This document shows, piece after piece, positions 36,155 through 45,611 of a DNA stretch of 64,000 nucleotides. Under the pieces are notes generated by a model. The model was not told the DNA's origin. It searched no databases and saw only the letters and a list, made by a program, of their open reading frames with translations. Numbering within the stretch: position 1 is the stretch's first letter; each line of letters starts with the position of its first letter. Source of the DNA: Oceaniovalibus guishaninsula JLT2003 (GTDB lineage Bacteria > Pseudomonadota > Alphaproteobacteria > Rhodobacterales > Rhodobacteraceae); contig NZ_AMGO01000012.1 in NCBI RefSeq assembly GCF_000299575.1, positions 1 to 64,000 of the forward strand. Reading direction: 5' to 3'. A program made the position numbers and the translations under genes.

Positions 36155-37273
36155 TCAGACCCCCACAATGGCGAAGAAGATCGAGAAGATCGCATCGACG
36201 ACGATCACCATGAAGATCGCGACGACCACCGAGGTGGATGTCAACCGGCCCAGCGAATCCGCGTTGCCGCCCACTTTCAACCCTTCGTAGCAGCCGATCA
36301 CGCCGACGATCAGGGCGAAGAACGGGGCCTTGATGATACCGACCAGAAAGTGCCAGACATCGGTATTGGCCACCAGACGTGACTGAAAGACCGCCGGCGA
36401 CACGCCCAGTTCGATCCAGGCCATCATCGCGCCGCCAAGCAGCCCCGCGACATCGGCCAGAAAACCCAGAACCGGCAGCATCAGCATCAGCGCCAGCACC
36501 CGCGGCACGACCAGAATGGCGATCGGGTCGAGGCCAAGCGTGCGCATGGCGTCCACTTCCTCGCGCATCTTCATCGAACCGATGGCGGCGGTGAAAGCCG
36601 ATCCCGACCGCCCGGCCACGATGATCGCGGTCAGCAGGATGCCCAGTTCGCGCAGCACGGCGATGGCGATCAGATCGACGACAAAAACCTCGGCCCCGAA
36701 CTGGCGTAGCTGGGCGGCCCCCTGAAACGCCAGCACGACGCCGATCAGGAACGACATCAGCACGACGATCGGCACGGCGTTCAGGCCGGTATCCTGCATG
36801 TGATGGACAAGCGACGTGATCCGCAGGCGACGCGGATGCATGACGATCCCACCCATCGTCGCGACGACCTGCCCCAGGAAACCCGTCAACTCGACCGCAA
36901 TGCGCGCGAAGCCGACGGTGGCCCGGCCAAAGCGTTCGATCCTTTCGGCAAGGCCCGCGCGTTGCGGCGGTGGGCTGTCCTCGGGCGGCATGTTCTGGCT
37001 GACGGCATCGAGGATCTGCCGCTGCGCCCAGCTCGCCCCTTCGACCGGGATCTCGTCCTGTCGTCGAAGTCGCCGTTTGCAGTCCAGAACGAACCACGCG
37101 CCCGCCGTGTCCAGATGGCCGACATCCGAGATGTCGATGCGGCTCGCGTCGCCCAGATCGTGCGGCAGACCGGCGACCGAGTCGATCCCCAGATCGCCGG
37201 AAAAGGCCAGTGTGCCGTCGCTGACTGTCATCTGAGGCGGCCGTGCGGACGGCGTTGTCGGGGCGTCGGCCAT
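36155..37273 (-). CDS. mlaE: STAS-MlaE fusion permease for lipid transport
   Basis: A 372-residue protein. Residues about 15-100 are a STAS-like domain (the role of MlaB), and residues about 125-372 are an MlaE permease with about five membrane segments. GFLGQVVATMGG, FLIGVVLAFQGAAQL and ELGILLTAIIVAGRSGSAF are MlaE motifs. The fusion is common in alphaproteobacteria. An upstream GTG at 37303 would add ten residues but lacks a ribosome-binding site. The livM stop is 73 bases upstream on the same strand, so read-through from the liv operon is possible. Confidence 0.9.
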   Translation of the reverse strand: MADAPTTPSARPPQMTVSDGTLAFSGDLGIDSVAGLPHDLGDASRIDISDVGHLDTAGAWFVLDCKRRLRRQDEIPVEGASWAQRQILDAVSQNMPPEDSPPPQRAGLAERIERFGRATVGFARIAVELTGFLGQVVATMGGIVMHPRRLRITSLVHHMQDTGLNAVPIVVLMSFLIGVVLAFQGAAQLRQFGAEVFVVDLIAIAVLRELGILLTAIIVAGRSGSAFTAAIGSMKMREEVDAMRTLGLDPIAILVVPRVLALMLMLPVLGFLADVAGLLGGAMMAWIELGVSPAVFQSRLVANTDVWHFLVGIIKAPFFALIVGVIGCYEGLKVGGNADSLGRLTSTSVVVAIFMVIVVDAIFSIFFAIVGV

Positions 37274-37346
37274 ACTGCTTGCGTTCCGGGCTGCGTCGAT
37301 CACCCGGTCATAGGCAACCGCCGCACGAATGAAAACGGCATGCCGA

Positions 37347-38318
37347 TCAAAGCGGCCGCTTCAGCCAGCGCGACAGCACGCCCACGATCCCTTCGCGGAA
37401 CAGCAGCACGCCAAGGACGAAGATCACCCCCTGGATGATCGTCACCCAGGCCCCGAAGGTCGCCAGATAGTTCTGCAAGGTGACGATGACCGTCGCGCCG
37501 ACCAGCGGGCCGAATACGGTGCCCATCCCGCCAAGCAACGTCATCAGCACGACTTCGCCCGACATGGACCAGTGCACGTCGGTCAGCGAGGCAAGCTGGA
37601 ACACCAGGCTTTTGGTCGCGCCCGCCAGCCCGGCGAAGGTCGCCGACAGGGTGAATACGATCAGCTTGTAGCGGTTGACGCTGTAGCCGAGCGAGATCGC
37701 GCGCGGTTCGTTTTCGCGGATTGCCTTGAGGATCTGGCCGAACGGCGAATGGACGATCCGATAAAGAAACAGGATCCCGCCGAATGTGATCGCCAGAACG
37801 AAGAAATACAGCGCCATGTTGTCGTGCAGCGAGATCGCGCCGAACAGATCGCCGCGCGGCACGGCCTGGATGCCGTCTTCGCCGCCGGTGAATTCGGCTT
37901 GCAGGGCGAAGAAATAGAACATCTGCGCGAAGGCCAGCGTAACCATCGCGAAATAGATGCCCTGCCTGCGGATCGCCAGCGCGCCGATGCCCAGCCCCAG
38001 AAGGGCGGCCGCCGCGGTTCCGGTCAGCACCGCCAGTTCCGGCGTGAACCCCCAGACCTTCGCGGCATGGGCCGCGACATAGCTTGCACCGCCGAAATAG
38101 GCCGCATGGCCGAACGACAGCAATCCGCCGAATCCCAGCAGAAGGTTGAAGGCGGCGGCGAACAGCGCAAAGCACATTACCTTCATCGCGAAGATCGGGT
38201 AGACGACGAAGGGCAGGACGATCAGCAGCACCAGAAGGGCCGCAAACAGCGCCTTGTGCAGCGGCGGCATGCCCGCAGCCCGCTGGGCCGGAACGTGGTC
38301 GGGTGTCGTGTCGGTCAT
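37347..38318 (-). CDS. livM: Branched-chain amino acid-type ABC permease LivM
   Basis: A 323-residue permease with about eight to nine membrane segments. Family motifs are LLGFGGLLSFGHAAYFGGAS and LGGMGTVFGPLVGATVI. It pairs with LivH. The start overlaps the livH stop by one base (TGATG). The hydrophilic N-terminal 20 residues (TTPDHVPAQRAAG) are normal for the family. The transported compound may be an amino acid or another carboxylate. Confidence 0.92.
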   Translation of the reverse strand: MTDTTPDHVPAQRAAGMPPLHKALFAALLVLLIVLPFVVYPIFAMKVMCFALFAAAFNLLLGFGGLLSFGHAAYFGGASYVAAHAAKVWGFTPELAVLTGTAAAALLGLGIGALAIRRQGIYFAMVTLAFAQMFYFFALQAEFTGGEDGIQAVPRGDLFGAISLHDNMALYFFVLAITFGGILFLYRIVHSPFGQILKAIRENEPRAISLGYSVNRYKLIVFTLSATFAGLAGATKSLVFQLASLTDVHWSMSGEVVLMTLLGGMGTVFGPLVGATVIVTLQNYLATFGAWVTIIQGVIFVLGVLLFREGIVGVLSRWLKRPL

Positions 38319-39205
38319 CAGTTCGCCCTCCCGAACAGGCCTTCGGGCTTGATCATCAGGACGATGGCCATGATCACGAAGATCACCACCGCCGATCCTT
38401 CGGGATAGAACACGCGCGTCAACCCCTCGATCAGGCCAAGGCCATAGCCGGTGACGATGGCGCCGAGGATCGACCCCATACCGCCGATTACCACGACCGC
38501 GAAAACGACGATGATCAGGTCGGCGCCCATGTTGGGGTTCACCGAATAGATGGGCGCCGCCAGAACGCCCGCGAATCCCGCCAGCGCCACGCCGAACGCA
38601 TAGGTCAGCATGATCATGCGCGGCACGTTGATGCCGAACGCGCCGACCAGAACAGGGTTCTCGGTCGCCGCGCGCAGATAGGCGCCAAGGCGGGTCTTCT
38701 CGATCATGAACCACGTTCCCAGGCAGGCGATGACGGATGCGACCACGACCCAGGCGCGATAGTTCGGCAGATACATGAACCCCAGGTTTTGGCCGCCCGA
38801 CAGCAGGTCGGGAATCTGATAGGGCTGCCCCGAGATGCCGTAATAGTTGCGGAACAGCCCTTGAATGATCAACGCGACCCCGAAGGTCAGCAGCAGGCCA
38901 TAAAGATGATCGAGCTTGTAGAGGCGGGACAGCGCGAACCGTTCCAGCAGCAGCCCGGTCGCCCCGACGATCAGCGGCGACGCGATCAGCGCCCACCAGT
39001 AACCGATCCCCAGATAGGCCAGCAGCATCCACGCCACGAACGCGCCCATCATGTATTGCGCGCCGTGGCTGAAGTTGATGATGTTCAGAAGGCCGAAGAT
39101 CACCGCCAGCCCAAGCGACAGCACGGCATAGAACGACCCGTTGATAAGCCCCAGAAGAAGCTGACCCAGCAGCACCTGCGGCGGTATTCCCAGAAGCTCG
39201 AACAT
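38318..39205 (-). CDS. livH: Branched-chain amino acid-type ABC permease LivH
   Basis: A 295-residue permease with about eight membrane segments. GLINGSFYAVLSLGLAVIFG, NIINFSHGAQYMMGAF and VIGGMGSILGAIVTGYGLG are hallmark LivH segments. The ATG at 39205 follows an AGGGA site and gives the expected N-terminus; the frame is open upstream. It lies 62 bases after the binding-protein gene and overlaps livM. Confidence 0.93.
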   Translation of the reverse strand: MFELLGIPPQVLLGQLLLGLINGSFYAVLSLGLAVIFGLLNIINFSHGAQYMMGAFVAWMLLAYLGIGYWWALIASPLIVGATGLLLERFALSRLYKLDHLYGLLLTFGVALIIQGLFRNYYGISGQPYQIPDLLSGGQNLGFMYLPNYRAWVVVASVIACLGTWFMIEKTRLGAYLRAATENPVLVGAFGINVPRMIMLTYAFGVALAGFAGVLAAPIYSVNPNMGADLIIVVFAVVVIGGMGSILGAIVTGYGLGLIEGLTRVFYPEGSAVVIFVIMAIVLMIKPEGLFGRAN

Positions 39206-39267
39206 GGTTTCCCTGTCGCGTTTCGTTGGCTGAGCAGCGCGCCGGACGTCCCGACGCGCCGGATGGC

Positions 39268-40473
39268 CTAGCCTGCCGTCTTGGTGAAGTCGCATTCCTC
39301 GATCATCGGCAGGAACGCCTCCTCGCCCGAGATGACGGCCTTCTGATCATAGAGGTCCCATTCGCCCTGCGTCTGATCGGGCGACTTGACCTCGAACAGA
39401 TACATGTCGTGGATCACCCGCCCGTCGCCGCGGACATAGCCCTTGCCGAACAGCGGGTCGTCGAAGGGCATTTCCTTCATCTTCGCGGCCACTTCCAGCG
39501 CGTCGGTGCTGCCCACCGCCTCGACCGCGCGCAGATACTGCATCGTGCCGGAATAGACGCCGGCATGCACCATCGTCGGCTTGGCACCGTGCCGTTCTTC
39601 GAACCGTTCGGACCATTCGCGCGTCCCGTCGTTCTGGTCCCAATAGAACGCTTCGGTCAATTGCAGCCCCTGCGCCACGTCGGTCCCCAGCGCGTGCACG
39701 TCGGTTACGAACATCAGCAGCGCCGCCAGCGACTGACCCCCCTGGGTTATGCCGAATTCGGATGCCTGCTTGATCGCGTTGACGGTATCGCCGCCGGCAT
39801 TCGCCAACCCGATGACATTGGCGCCGCTGCCCTGCGCTTGAAGCAGAAACGACGAGAAGTCCGTCGCGGGAAAGGGATGCCGGACGGTGCCCACCACCTC
39901 GCCGCCGTTTTCCTGCACGACTTTCGATGTTTCGTCTTCCAGCGAATGGCCGAAGGCATAGTCGGCGGTCAGGAAGAACCACTTGTCGCCGCCCGCTTCG
40001 GTGATGGCCTTTCCGGTACCGGTCGCAAGCGCCGCGGTGTCGTAGGTCCAGTGGATCGTGGTCGGCTGGCACTGGCCGCGTGTCAGCTCCGTGGTGCCGG
40101 CGCCCGAATCGATGAGGATGCCGCCCATCTGGCTGCTGATCTCGGCCACGGCCAGCGCGACCGACGATGTCGGTACGTCGAGGATGGCATCCACGCCCTC
40201 CTGATCGTACCATTGCCGGGCGATGTTCGCGCCGATGTCGGGCTTGTTCTGATGGTCGGCAGACAGAATCTCTACATCCAGGCCCTTCTCCTCGGCGTTG
40301 AAATCCTCGACCGCCATGCGCGCGGCGACGACCGATCCCTCGCCCGACAGATCGGCATAGACGCCCGATCTGTCGTTCAGCACGCCCAGCGTGACCTCGA
40401 TGGTGTCCTGCGCCAGCGCGCCGCCGGTCATGGCCGCCAGCGCGGCGCTTCCCATCAGTATCGTCTTCATCAT
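39268..40473 (-). CDS. ABC substrate-binding protein of the Liv/amide type
   Basis: A 401-residue periplasmic type I binding protein. The signal peptide ends at GGALAQD. TLGVLNDRSGVYADLSGEGS is the typical first strand and ligand loop of the leucine/amide family. It lies between livF and livH, the usual inner position for some rhizobial and rhodobacterial systems. The substrate is not readable; members of this branch include aromatic and aliphatic acid binders as well as amino acid binders. Confidence 0.9.
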   Translation of the reverse strand: MMKTILMGSAALAAMTGGALAQDTIEVTLGVLNDRSGVYADLSGEGSVVAARMAVEDFNAEEKGLDVEILSADHQNKPDIGANIARQWYDQEGVDAILDVPTSSVALAVAEISSQMGGILIDSGAGTTELTRGQCQPTTIHWTYDTAALATGTGKAITEAGGDKWFFLTADYAFGHSLEDETSKVVQENGGEVVGTVRHPFPATDFSSFLLQAQGSGANVIGLANAGGDTVNAIKQASEFGITQGGQSLAALLMFVTDVHALGTDVAQGLQLTEAFYWDQNDGTREWSERFEERHGAKPTMVHAGVYSGTMQYLRAVEAVGSTDALEVAAKMKEMPFDDPLFGKGYVRGDGRVIHDMYLFEVKSPDQTQGEWDLYDQKAVISGEEAFLPMIEECDFTKTAG

Positions 40474-40515
40474 CCGCTCTCTCCCTGATGCGGCGCGTTT
40501 GCGCCAGTTGAACGC

Positions 40516-41220
40516 TCAGACGCCCAGATAGGCGTGCAGCTTGTCCATGTTCGCGTCGATCTCGCGCCCGTCGATCATGTCGACGACGCGGCCCTGATCG
40601 ACAACGTGGTGCCGGTCGGCGACCGATGCGGCGAACCGGAAATTCTGTTCGACCAGAACGACGGTAAATCCTTCGGTCTTCAGCGTCTGGATGGTCCGGC
40701 CGATCTGCTGCACGATGACCGGGGCCAGTCCTTCGGTCGGCTCGTCCAGCAGCAGCAGCCGCGCGCCGGTGCGCAGGATGCGCGCGATGGCCAGCATCTG
40801 CTGCTCTCCTCCCGACAGCTTGGTTCCCTGGCTGCGGCGCCGTTCGTGCAGGTTCGGAAAAAGGTCGAAGATGCGATTCAGCGCCAGCCCGCCATCGGCG
40901 ATCCGCGGCGGTAGCATCAGGTTCTCCTCGACGCTGAGCGAGGCGAAGATCCCGCGCTCCTCGGGGCACAGCGCGATGCCCTGCCGCGCGATATGGCGCG
41001 GCTCCATTCCGATTGTCTCGGTGCCGGAATAGACGACCGACCCCGTCCGTTTGGACAGGATCCCCATGATCGCCAGCAGCGTCGATGTCTTGCCCGCGCC
41101 GTTGCGGCCCAGCAACGTCACCACCTCGCCTTCGCGCACGTCGAAATCAATGCCGTGCAGGACGTGGCTTTCGCCGTACCAGCCGTTCAGATCGCGCACC
41201 TTCAGCAGCGGTTCAGTCAT
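40516..41220 (-). CDS. livF: Branched-chain amino acid-type ABC ATPase LivF
   Basis: A 234-residue ATPase. Walker A is GRNGAGKTSTL, signature LSGGEQQMLAIAR, Walker B RLLLLDEPTEGLAP. The start at 41220 gives MTEPLLKVRDLNGWYGES, a standard LivF beginning, and lies 8 bases inside the end of livG. A small 5-base-pair hairpin lies between this gene and the binding-protein gene. Confidence 0.94.
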   Translation of the reverse strand: MTEPLLKVRDLNGWYGESHVLHGIDFDVREGEVVTLLGRNGAGKTSTLLAIMGILSKRTGSVVYSGTETIGMEPRHIARQGIALCPEERGIFASLSVEENLMLPPRIADGGLALNRIFDLFPNLHERRRSQGTKLSGGEQQMLAIARILRTGARLLLLDEPTEGLAPVIVQQIGRTIQTLKTEGFTVVLVEQNFRFAASVADRHHVVDQGRVVDMIDGREIDANMDKLHAYLGV

Positions 41221-42043
41221 GCCCGGCTCCGATATAGGCGTCGATGACGGCGGGGGCTTTGGAAACGGTGGCATAATCCCCCTCGGCCAGAATCTCGCCA
41301 CGCGCCAGCACGGTGATGCGATCCGACAGATCGGCGACGACCGACAGGTTGTGTTCGACCATGAGGATCGTGCGGTTCCGGGCGATACGACGGATCAGGG
41401 CGCTGATGCGGGTCACATCCTCCTGCGCCATGCCGGCCATCGGTTCATCCAGCAGCAGCATCCGGGGATCGAGCGCCAGCGTCGTCGCGATTTCCAGCGC
41501 GCGCTTGCGGCCGTACGAAAGTTCGCCCGCGCGGTGATGAACGAAATCGGAAAGACCGACATCGTCCACATGGCCGCGCGCCTCACCGTCGTAGCGCGCA
41601 AGCACCTTCTCGGACCGCCAGAAGTCATAGCTTTCGCCGCGGGCGCGCTGCAGCGCGATACGGACGTTTTCCAGCACGCTCAGATCCGCGAAGACGGCCG
41701 AGATCTGGAACGATCGGACCATCCCCAGCCGCGCGATCCCGGCGGGCGACATGCGGGTGATGTCGCGTCCGAAATAGGTGATGGTGCCCGATGTCGGCTG
41801 AAGGAATTTGGTCAGCAGGTTGAAGAACGTGGTCTTGCCCGCGCCATTGGGTCCGATCAGGGCGTGGATCGACCCCTCGGTCACCTTCAGCGACACATCG
41901 TTGACAGCGACGAAGCCCCTGAATTCCTTTGTGAGGCCCCGCGCTTCGAGAGCGACCTGCATTCCAGTCCGGTTCCCGTCTGACGCCGATCCGTCGGACG
42001 GGACCGCGCCGGCGGCCGGTCCCGTCCCGCGATGTTCCGCCAT
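41213..42043 (-). CDS. livG: Branched-chain amino acid-type ABC ATPase LivG
   Basis: A 276-residue ATPase. Walker A is GPNGAGKTTFFN, signature LSYGRKRALEIA, Walker B RMLLLDEPMAGM. The first 28 residues form a hydrophilic extension not needed for the fold; an internal ATG at 41962 would remove it. The ATG at 42043 is preferred because GGAG lies just upstream, inside the end of the TRAP binding-protein gene, with which it overlaps by one base (TGATG). Confidence 0.92.
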   Translation of the reverse strand: MAEHRGTGPAAGAVPSDGSASDGNRTGMQVALEARGLTKEFRGFVAVNDVSLKVTEGSIHALIGPNGAGKTTFFNLLTKFLQPTSGTITYFGRDITRMSPAGIARLGMVRSFQISAVFADLSVLENVRIALQRARGESYDFWRSEKVLARYDGEARGHVDDVGLSDFVHHRAGELSYGRKRALEIATTLALDPRMLLLDEPMAGMAQEDVTRISALIRRIARNRTILMVEHNLSVVADLSDRITVLARGEILAEGDYATVSKAPAVIDAYIGAGHD

Positions 42044-43131
42044 CAAATCTCCAGATACTTGCGGCGGGCCTCGATGAAGGCGCCGTCGGCATCCTGCGTG
42101 CGCGAGCGCAGCAGCCGGAGAGCGTCGAGGAAGCTGGTGGCCGTCCGCTGCGTCAGATCGTCCGACGAGTCGCGCACGCCCAGCAGCAGCTCCTTGGATG
42201 CGTTGGCACCCGCCTCGATGATTTCGTCGGGGAACTGGCGCACCGTGACGCCGTGATCGTTCACCAGCGTTTGAAGCGCGCGCGGATCGTTGGCGATAAA
42301 GTCCGCCGTCACCTGATCGTATTCCGCTTGCGATACGTCGCGGATGATCGCCTGAAGGTCGTCGGGAAGGTCGAGATATTTCGCTTTGTCCACGACCAGC
42401 TCGGTCGCGAGGCCCGGTTCCACGAACGACGGGAAATAGTAATTCTTGGCGACCTGATAGAAGCCGAGAGCGAGGTCGTTGTAGGGGCCGACGAACTCGG
42501 CCGCGTCCAGCGTTCCCGACTGAAGCGCCTGGAAAATTTCGCCTGCGGCCATGTTGGTCACGGTCGCGCCCAGCTTTTCCCAGACCTGACCGCCAAGGCC
42601 CGGCGTGCGGAAGCGCAGGCCACTGATCGAATCGAGACCCGTCAGCTCGTCTCGGAACCAGCCGCCGGCCTGCACGCCGGTATTGCCGGACATGAATCCC
42701 TTGACCCCGAACTGGTCATAGATCTCGTCCCAGATTTCCTGACCGCCCAGATAACGGACCCAGGCCGAAAGCTCGCCCGTGGTCATGCCGTAGGGGACGC
42801 CGGTGAAAAAGTTCAGCGCTTGCGACTTGTTCTGCCAATAATAGGCGGCCGAATGGCTGAGTTCGGCAGTGCCGTCGATGACGGCGTCCAGCGCCTGCAA
42901 GGGCGGCACCAGTTCGCCCGCGGAATAGACCTGGATGGTCAGCCGCCCACCGGAGGCCGCCGTGATGCGATCGGCCATCCGCTGCGCGCCGACGCCCAGA
43001 CCGGGGAAGTTCTTGGGCCAGGTCGTGACCATCCGCCACGTCATGTTGCCCTGCGCGATGGCGGGCGCGGACAGTGCCGCAAGTCCGGTTCCGGCCGCCG
43101 CGGTGGTGGTAAGGAAAGAACGTCTGTCCAT
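42043..43131 (-). CDS. TakP-like TRAP substrate-binding protein heading an ABC operon
   Basis: A 362-residue DctP-family protein. The N-terminus MDRRSFLTTTAAAGTGLAAL is a probable Tat signal, ending near APAIAQ. VYSAGELVPPLQALDAV, GNTGVQAGGWFRDEL and GTLDAAEFVGPYNDLALGF resemble TakP of Rhodobacter sphaeroides, which binds 2-oxo acids through a metal-bridged site. No TRAP membrane genes adjoin it. Instead it overlaps livG by one base and opens the liv ABC operon. Its TRAP partners may be the unpaired TakQM-like genes at 27536-29490. Confidence 0.88.
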   Translation of the reverse strand: MDRRSFLTTTAAAGTGLAALSAPAIAQGNMTWRMVTTWPKNFPGLGVGAQRMADRITAASGGRLTIQVYSAGELVPPLQALDAVIDGTAELSHSAAYYWQNKSQALNFFTGVPYGMTTGELSAWVRYLGGQEIWDEIYDQFGVKGFMSGNTGVQAGGWFRDELTGLDSISGLRFRTPGLGGQVWEKLGATVTNMAAGEIFQALQSGTLDAAEFVGPYNDLALGFYQVAKNYYFPSFVEPGLATELVVDKAKYLDLPDDLQAIIRDVSQAEYDQVTADFIANDPRALQTLVNDHGVTVRQFPDEIIEAGANASKELLLGVRDSSDDLTQRTATSFLDALRLLRSRTQDADGAFIEARRKYLEI

Positions 43132-43327
43132 GGGTCGCCTCCCTGCGATCTCGGTCTTGGCGCCTGTCGTGCGGGCGCGGATGCGCGAACTAAAGCGATC
43201 CTGCCGCCCGGTGTCCAGCGCCCTGACGGCGATTGGTTAGTCCGCGTCGCGGCCCCATGTTTCCATTCGGTCGCCGGCTGGCCATACTGGCTGGTGCGGG
43301 TCCCATCATCGAAAGGCAGTGACGGCT

Positions 43328-45601
43328 ATGTCCTTGAAGCATCTTCTACTGACAGGGGCGGCCATCGGCGCCGCGCTTCCGGCGATGGCCGATGTACGGG
43401 TGACGCGCGGCCCGTCGCCCATCCCTGACGGCGAGGCGCTGGCCGCGGGCGACATCACGCTGGCGAACGACCGCCTTGCGGTGACGTTGGCCGTCGACTC
43501 GCAGGCGCCCTGGGGCGTGCCGCGAGGGGCCATCGTGGATCTGGCGGCCGTCAAGGACGGTCAGCCCGACCTCGACCGGATCGCCTTCGCCGATTTCATC
43601 CCGAACAACTGGTCGTCGTGGCCCAATACCAGGACCGAAGCCGAGATCGTGACGGACACGCCGCAGAAGGCCGTCGTGCGGATCGTTCGCGACTTCGGCG
43701 CGGCCGAGATCGACACGACCTATACGCTGGAGAATGGTTCGGATCGGATCCACCTGACCACGACGATGACGAACAACGGCGACGCCGCGATGGACGGCCT
43801 GTTGTCGGGTTTCACGCTGTGGCCCGACAGCGGCTATCTGTTCCCGGTGCCCGGCGTCGCGGAATCCGACGACAAGTCGGCGGCGGGCGCGCTGGCCGAC
43901 CGCGTCGTCGCCTATGACCGCGACTGGTTCATCGCGCTGCACGCGCCCTATTTCGATCATGTCGATTACGACACCAAGGACCTCTATCTCGGTCACGATC
44001 TGGCGCCGGGCGAAAGCCGCAGCTTCGAGGGGTGGCTTCAGGTCGGGCCGACCGGCGACCTCGCCCCCGTTCTGGCGGCCGAGATCGCGCGCGGCACGCC
44101 CGGTTCGGGAACGCTGACCGGCACGATCGAATCGTCCGGCACACTTGTGAAGCAATCTGTGCTGGTGGTTGAAAAGTCGGGCACACCCTATGCCTGGACG
44201 CTGACGCCGGACGGCAACTACCAGATCCCGCTGCCCGCGGGCGATTATTCCGTTTATGCGACAGCGGCGGGCTATTCGCAGTCCGCGCCGCGCAGCGTGA
44301 CGCTGACGCAAGGGCAGTCGGCAGCGCTGGATTTCGAGGATCTGCAACCGCCCGGCACGCTGCGTTTCAATGTCACGGACGGCGAGGGGCAGCCCCGCGA
44401 CGCCCGGATCGAGATCGCCGAAGGTCAGGCGCCGCTGGTCGAGTTTCTGGGCCGCCGCACGTTTTTTACAGAACTGGACGACATCGGCCATGTCGAAGCG
44501 CAACTTGCACCGGGCGAGTATGTCTTCAGCGTCGGCCACGGGGCGGGTTTCCTCGGCCTCGCTCAGCAGGTGCCGGCGACGGTCGAGGCCGGCGCTGCGT
44601 CCGATATTGATGTGACGCTGGACCTTGTCGCGCAGCCGCAGGAAGACGGCTGGCTGGCCTCGGACATGCATCATCATGCGGATCAGCTTGAAGGGACCAC
44701 GCCGCCCGAATGGGTCGCGCGCAGCGAACTGGCGGCCGGTCTGGACGTGATTTTCGTCAGCGACCACGATTCGACCGCGAACTACGAGACTTTGGCCAGT
44801 ATCGCGGAAGACCGGGACGTGCCGTTCATCCCGTCGATCGAGCTTTCGCCGTCATGGGGGCATTTCAACGCCTATCCGCTGGACCTGGACGCCGAATTGC
44901 AGGTCGATACATCGACCGCGACCGCGGCCGAGATTCTGGCCGAAGCGCGGCGGATGGGGGCGGACGCGATCCAGTCGAACCACCCCTTCATCCCCTACGG
45001 CTATCTGGCCAGCCTGGAGGCGGGAACCGTGCCGGGCGGCTTCGCGTCCGATATCGACCTGCTGGAACTGAACGGTCCCGACGACGATGCCCGCGTTTTC
45101 GAACGGGCAGGGCATCTGTGGTCGCGGGGGCAGCGTATCTATCTGTCGGGCGGATCGGACGCGCACGACGTCTGGAACGACGCGACCGGATCCGCGCGGG
45201 CCTATGTCCATGTCCCCGGCCAACCCAGCGCCGAAGGGTTCGTGGCGGGCTTGAAGGACGGGCATGCCTACGTCACGCGCGGCCCGCTGATCGCACCCGA
45301 CGTCATGTTCGGATCCGCGCTGCGCATCGCACCGGGCACCGAACGGTCAGTCGCGTTCGATCTGACAGCCGTCAACGGCCTTGTCCGCGCGACCCTGACC
45401 GGACCCGACGGGCAGATCGCCAGCCAGGACTTCGCCGACAGCCCGATGGCATCCACCGCGTCCTTCACGGTGACGGCAACGCCGCGGGACGGGACCGACT
45501 GGATCGCGCTGACGGTCGAGGATGCGGAAGGCAAGATGGCGTTCACGAACCCCATTTGGATCAACCCGATTTCCGTCGAGGCGATCACCGCCGCCGAATA
45601 G
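43328..45601 (+). CDS. Secreted CehA/McbA-family metallohydrolase (PHP domain)
   Basis: A 757-residue exported protein. The signal peptide ends near ALPAMAD. The N-terminal half has beta-rich domains, including a carboxypeptidase-regulatory-like segment near residues 255-345 (PDGNYQIPLPAGDYSVYATA). The C-terminal half is a PHP-type metallohydrolase: DMHHHAD, FVSDHDST, IELSPSWGHFN, SNHPF and GGSDAHDVW supply the metal ligands. CehA and McbA hydrolyse carbaryl, but most relatives have unknown natural substrates. GTG at 43319 is an alternative start. It is divergent from the TRAP/liv operon with 196 bases between. Confidence 0.83.
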   Translation: MSLKHLLLTGAAIGAALPAMADVRVTRGPSPIPDGEALAAGDITLANDRLAVTLAVDSQAPWGVPRGAIVDLAAVKDGQPDLDRIAFADFIPNNWSSWPNTRTEAEIVTDTPQKAVVRIVRDFGAAEIDTTYTLENGSDRIHLTTTMTNNGDAAMDGLLSGFTLWPDSGYLFPVPGVAESDDKSAAGALADRVVAYDRDWFIALHAPYFDHVDYDTKDLYLGHDLAPGESRSFEGWLQVGPTGDLAPVLAAEIARGTPGSGTLTGTIESSGTLVKQSVLVVEKSGTPYAWTLTPDGNYQIPLPAGDYSVYATAAGYSQSAPRSVTLTQGQSAALDFEDLQPPGTLRFNVTDGEGQPRDARIEIAEGQAPLVEFLGRRTFFTELDDIGHVEAQLAPGEYVFSVGHGAGFLGLAQQVPATVEAGAASDIDVTLDLVAQPQEDGWLASDMHHHADQLEGTTPPEWVARSELAAGLDVIFVSDHDSTANYETLASIAEDRDVPFIPSIELSPSWGHFNAYPLDLDAELQVDTSTATAAEILAEARRMGADAIQSNHPFIPYGYLASLEAGTVPGGFASDIDLLELNGPDDDARVFERAGHLWSRGQRIYLSGGSDAHDVWNDATGSARAYVHVPGQPSAEGFVAGLKDGHAYVTRGPLIAPDVMFGSALRIAPGTERSVAFDLTAVNGLVRATLTGPDGQIASQDFADSPMASTASFTVTATPRDGTDWIALTVEDAEGKMAFTNPIWINPISVEAITAAE

Positions 45602-45611
45602 CGCAAACGAC

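Noticed and set aside
39235-39265. Repeated CGCGCCGGA between the Liv binding protein and livH
   Set aside because: It is a short direct repeat, not an inverted one, and is common by chance at this base composition.
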